Part shown: positions 62,236-64,000 of the stretch, piece after piece | Layout of the letters: each line of letters begins with the position of its first letter | Position numbering within the stretch: the stretch's first letter is position 1 | Assembly: GCF_036456085.1 (NCBI RefSeq) | Contig: NZ_CP138632.1 | Span: 1,903,001-1,967,000 of the forward strand | Reading direction: 5' to 3' | Origin: Veillonella parvula | Lineage (GTDB): Bacteria; Bacillota; Negativicutes; Veillonellales; Veillonellaceae | DNA: 64,000 bases | Notes under the pieces: generated by a model | Databases searched by the model: none | What the model was told of the DNA's origin: nothing | The model's input: the letters and a program-made list of their open reading frames with translations, nothing else | Translations under genes and position numbers: made by a program

Positions 62236-62973
62236 ATGTTTAATAGTGGATTAAAAAAAGAAGCACTTTCTAGTTTGAAAAAAGAAAAAAGTTTATATGA
62301 TGAACAGTTAACAACCACAGTGAATACTCTCGAGGGTTTTCATAATAATAAACTTGAAATAAAAGACAAAGTTAAAATGTTTCATGATGAAATCGAAAGA
62401 ATTGGTGGAAAACCAGATGATATTGAAATAGAGTTACAACAAATTGAAACTGAATTAAATAAATTTGATGGTGAATTAAAAAGACTAGAAAGTGAAGTTA
62501 ATAACCAGAACTTTGGTACTGCCATCGCTACATTATCTAGTGTTGCAGTTACTAATGCCACATTGGCTTGGCTTGGTGGAGGAGCTATTGCTACTGGCGG
62601 TAGTGGTATTGCGGGTGGTAGCGTATTGATAGCAACAACAGGGCCTGTTGGTTGGGCTGTTAGTGGAACCGCACTTGCTATTGGTGGCTTTATGGCTAAT
62701 AGCAAAAATAAGGAGATTGCTAGAAAAGCAACTGAGCAAATTAAAAAATTAAAAGAAGAAAAAAATAAACTAAAAGAACTGACTACCAAAGTTGAATTAC
62801 ATTGTAAAGAATTAAATAAACAAGATAGAGTTTTCTCTTACATTGTAGATAATTTCAGATTAAGTGCAAAAAGTCATTGGACTGAACTTACTGAGAGTGA
62901 AATGAAAAATGTTGGAGCTGCGGCTAATATTGCAGCTGTAATGGCAAAAATATTGAATGAAAAAGTAGCCTAA
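62236..62973 (+). CDS. Coiled-coil / glycine-rich membrane protein, unrecognised
   Basis: A 245-aa protein: a coiled coil (about residues 6-90, Lys/Glu-rich), a long hydrophobic Gly/Ala-rich segment (94-155, AWLGGGAIATGGSGIAGGSVL and GPVGWAVSGTALAIGGFM), then a second coiled coil (158-195, KKLKEEKNKLKELTTKV). No signal peptide is present. The arrangement suggests insertion of the Gly-rich hairpin into a membrane, as in some pore-forming or membrane-remodelling proteins, but no family is recognised. The ATG at 62236 has AGGGGG upstream; the frame opens earlier with TTG at 62218. It is followed 64 bp later by another membrane-linked gene, and both are AT-rich, which suggests a transferred accessory unit. 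Confidence 0.65.
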   Translation: MFNSGLKKEALSSLKKEKSLYDEQLTTTVNTLEGFHNNKLEIKDKVKMFHDEIERIGGKPDDIEIELQQIETELNKFDGELKRLESEVNNQNFGTAIATLSSVAVTNATLAWLGGGAIATGGSGIAGGSVLIATTGPVGWAVSGTALAIGGFMANSKNKEIARKATEQIKKLKEEKNKLKELTTKVELHCKELNKQDRVFSYIVDNFRLSAKSHWTELTESEMKNVGAAANIAAVMAKILNEKVA

Positions 62974-63037
62974 TATTTAAATAAAGAATGAAATTAATTG
63001 TTAAATTTATTTAGTGCAAATGGTGGTTTATTAAATT

Positions 63038-64000
63038 ATGAGTACATTAGCATTAACTAATGTAATAAATGAGTATCAATATGATGATATAGCCCAACAT
63101 GTTGAGGATATTTCCTTTGATCGTTATGATGCTATGTTTGCAGGTATGTCAGGCTTGATGGCTGGACTTATTGATGTATTTTTTGTCGGAGTACCTGATA
63201 CTGGTGCATTTACGAAAATGGCAGATAATGTAGTTGATGATCTAGTCAGGAAGGTTGCCAAGTTATCAGGATGGAATCCAAAATCTGGACAGGAAAACAA
63301 TATAGCATCTGCTATAGGTTATTTTGAACGTAATTTTAAGGTTAATTATGACCATAGAAGCTCAGTAGATGTTAATGGAGCATTTCAAATGGCTACAATT
63401 AATCACCATATTAAGTCGTTAGGGCATAGTCCAGATCCTGTAGGATTATTTTTTTCAATATTAGATCAGTTTACAAATACAGCAACTTATGTAGCTGATG
63501 GGACACTCATCAGAATAGACACTACTGATAGTGATTTCCGCCTGGAGGGCAGTAATTATATTGCAAAGTTATTTTCAGGCTTTGTTAATTGGCTAGGGCA
63601 TGTATTATCTGATATCGCAGGTTCATCAGGTAGTGGAGGTAATGGTGGGAGAGGTAGCGGATTACCAATTCCGTTTACGAATTTATTTCAATTTATTAAC
63701 GTAGGTCAATTCCAGGTTGGGAAACACTTAAATGATTTTGCTACTATAATGGTAAAAGTATTCCAAGAAGGATATGATTTTAGACATGGTCTTGCTATGG
63801 CTGTACCAGTACTATTTAATGAATTGATGATAAGAACTTTTTATGTGATTAGAAGGCATTTCCAGTATAAGATACCTTGGCGTGAATGTTTACCTAACAT
63901 GAAAGATAAAACTTTTCGATGGATGTTACTTATTAGTACGGGGACTATGTGTCTTGTTGACGGTGCTGATGCGGTTATTCGTGGTGGTGGTAATGCAGTT
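63038..64000 (+). CDS. Unrecognised membrane-associated protein, partial (321 codons, no stop)
   Basis: The frame from the ATG at 63038 is open to the end of the window, so the protein continues. It starts MSTLALTNVINEYQYDDIAQ and has a hydrophobic segment at about residues 37-50 (GMSGLMAGLIDVFFVG). A Gly/Ser linker lies near residue 200 (SSGSGGNGGRGSG). Several further hydrophobic stretches (FRHGLAMAVPVLFNELMIRTFY, WMLLISTGTMCLVDGAD) follow. No known domain is evident. GGTGG precedes the ATG at a long distance. The close arrangement with the coiled-coil gene upstream suggests one functional module. Confidence 0.6.
   Translation, partial: MSTLALTNVINEYQYDDIAQHVEDISFDRYDAMFAGMSGLMAGLIDVFFVGVPDTGAFTKMADNVVDDLVRKVAKLSGWNPKSGQENNIASAIGYFERNFKVNYDHRSSVDVNGAFQMATINHHIKSLGHSPDPVGLFFSILDQFTNTATYVADGTLIRIDTTDSDFRLEGSNYIAKLFSGFVNWLGHVLSDIAGSSGSGGNGGRGSGLPIPFTNLFQFINVGQFQVGKHLNDFATIMVKVFQEGYDFRHGLAMAVPVLFNELMIRTFYVIRRHFQYKIPWRECLPNMKDKTFRWMLLISTGTMCLVDGADAVIRGGGNAV

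Overview
The window looks like a Veillonella chromosome (Negativicutes, a diderm Firmicute). The clearest marker is an OmpM-type porin, with signal peptide, SLH domain, coiled coil and beta-barrel ending in Phe. A respiratory nitrate reductase operon, a cobalamin-riboswitch corrinoid importer and a base composition of about 40% GC fit this. Identification is from protein patterns only; no database was searched.

Layout. 1-6.1 kb: end of an unknown gene, an amino-acid binding lipoprotein, an M20 peptidase, a HAD phosphatase with an in-frame 24-bp tandem repeat, a small ferredoxin and guaA. 6.3-9.5 kb: a visibly AT-rich defence island. It holds a class III cyclase-like protein, a CD-NTase and a 2TM-NUDIX (Cap16-like) effector, i.e. 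a type I CBASS with an extra cyclase-like gene. 9.5-14.6 kb: an accessory cluster with a tandemly duplicated two-gene cassette (EF-Tu domain-3-like protein plus zinc-ribbon protein), a methyltransferase, three GNAT acetyltransferases and a SUFU-domain protein. 14.7-19.5 kb: cobalamin riboswitch, two paralogous binding proteins, permease and ATPase. 19.7-23.8 kb (minus strand): Mn/Zn/Fe-type ABC operon whose last permease carries a winged-helix-like tail, and a 31-aa ORF with its own ribosome site and terminator.

24-34.4 kb: two TonB-C-domain proteins, a DUF438/PAS protein, PEP carboxykinase, a LysR regulator, a lone anaerobic CO dehydrogenase with a His-rich N-terminus, a small secreted protein, and bioB under a BirA-type operator. 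34.7-43.7 kb: a YhaO/YhaN-like nuclease pair, then hemE-hemH-hemY and hemQ, together the coproporphyrin-dependent end of haem synthesis. 43.7-44.1 kb: a candidate type I toxin-antitoxin locus (holin-like toxin plus antisense promoter). 44.3-53.1 kb: narK, a Crp/Fnr regulator and narGHJI. 53.2-56.3 kb: OmpM between two ferric-reductase-like haem membrane proteins, with Fur-like boxes. 56.6-61.7 kb: MFS transporter, LysR regulator, LysE exporter, YeiH transporter and beta-carbonic anhydrase. 61.7-62.0 kb: two copies of a hairpin RNA element with compensatory changes. The last 1.8 kb holds an unrecognised two-gene membrane/coiled-coil module that runs off the window.

Functionally the core describes an anaerobe that respires nitrate, makes its own haem and biotin, and tightly controls cobalamin and metal uptake. 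The most unusual content is in the 6.3-14.6 kb island, the toxin/antisense locus, the paired RNA elements and the terminal module.
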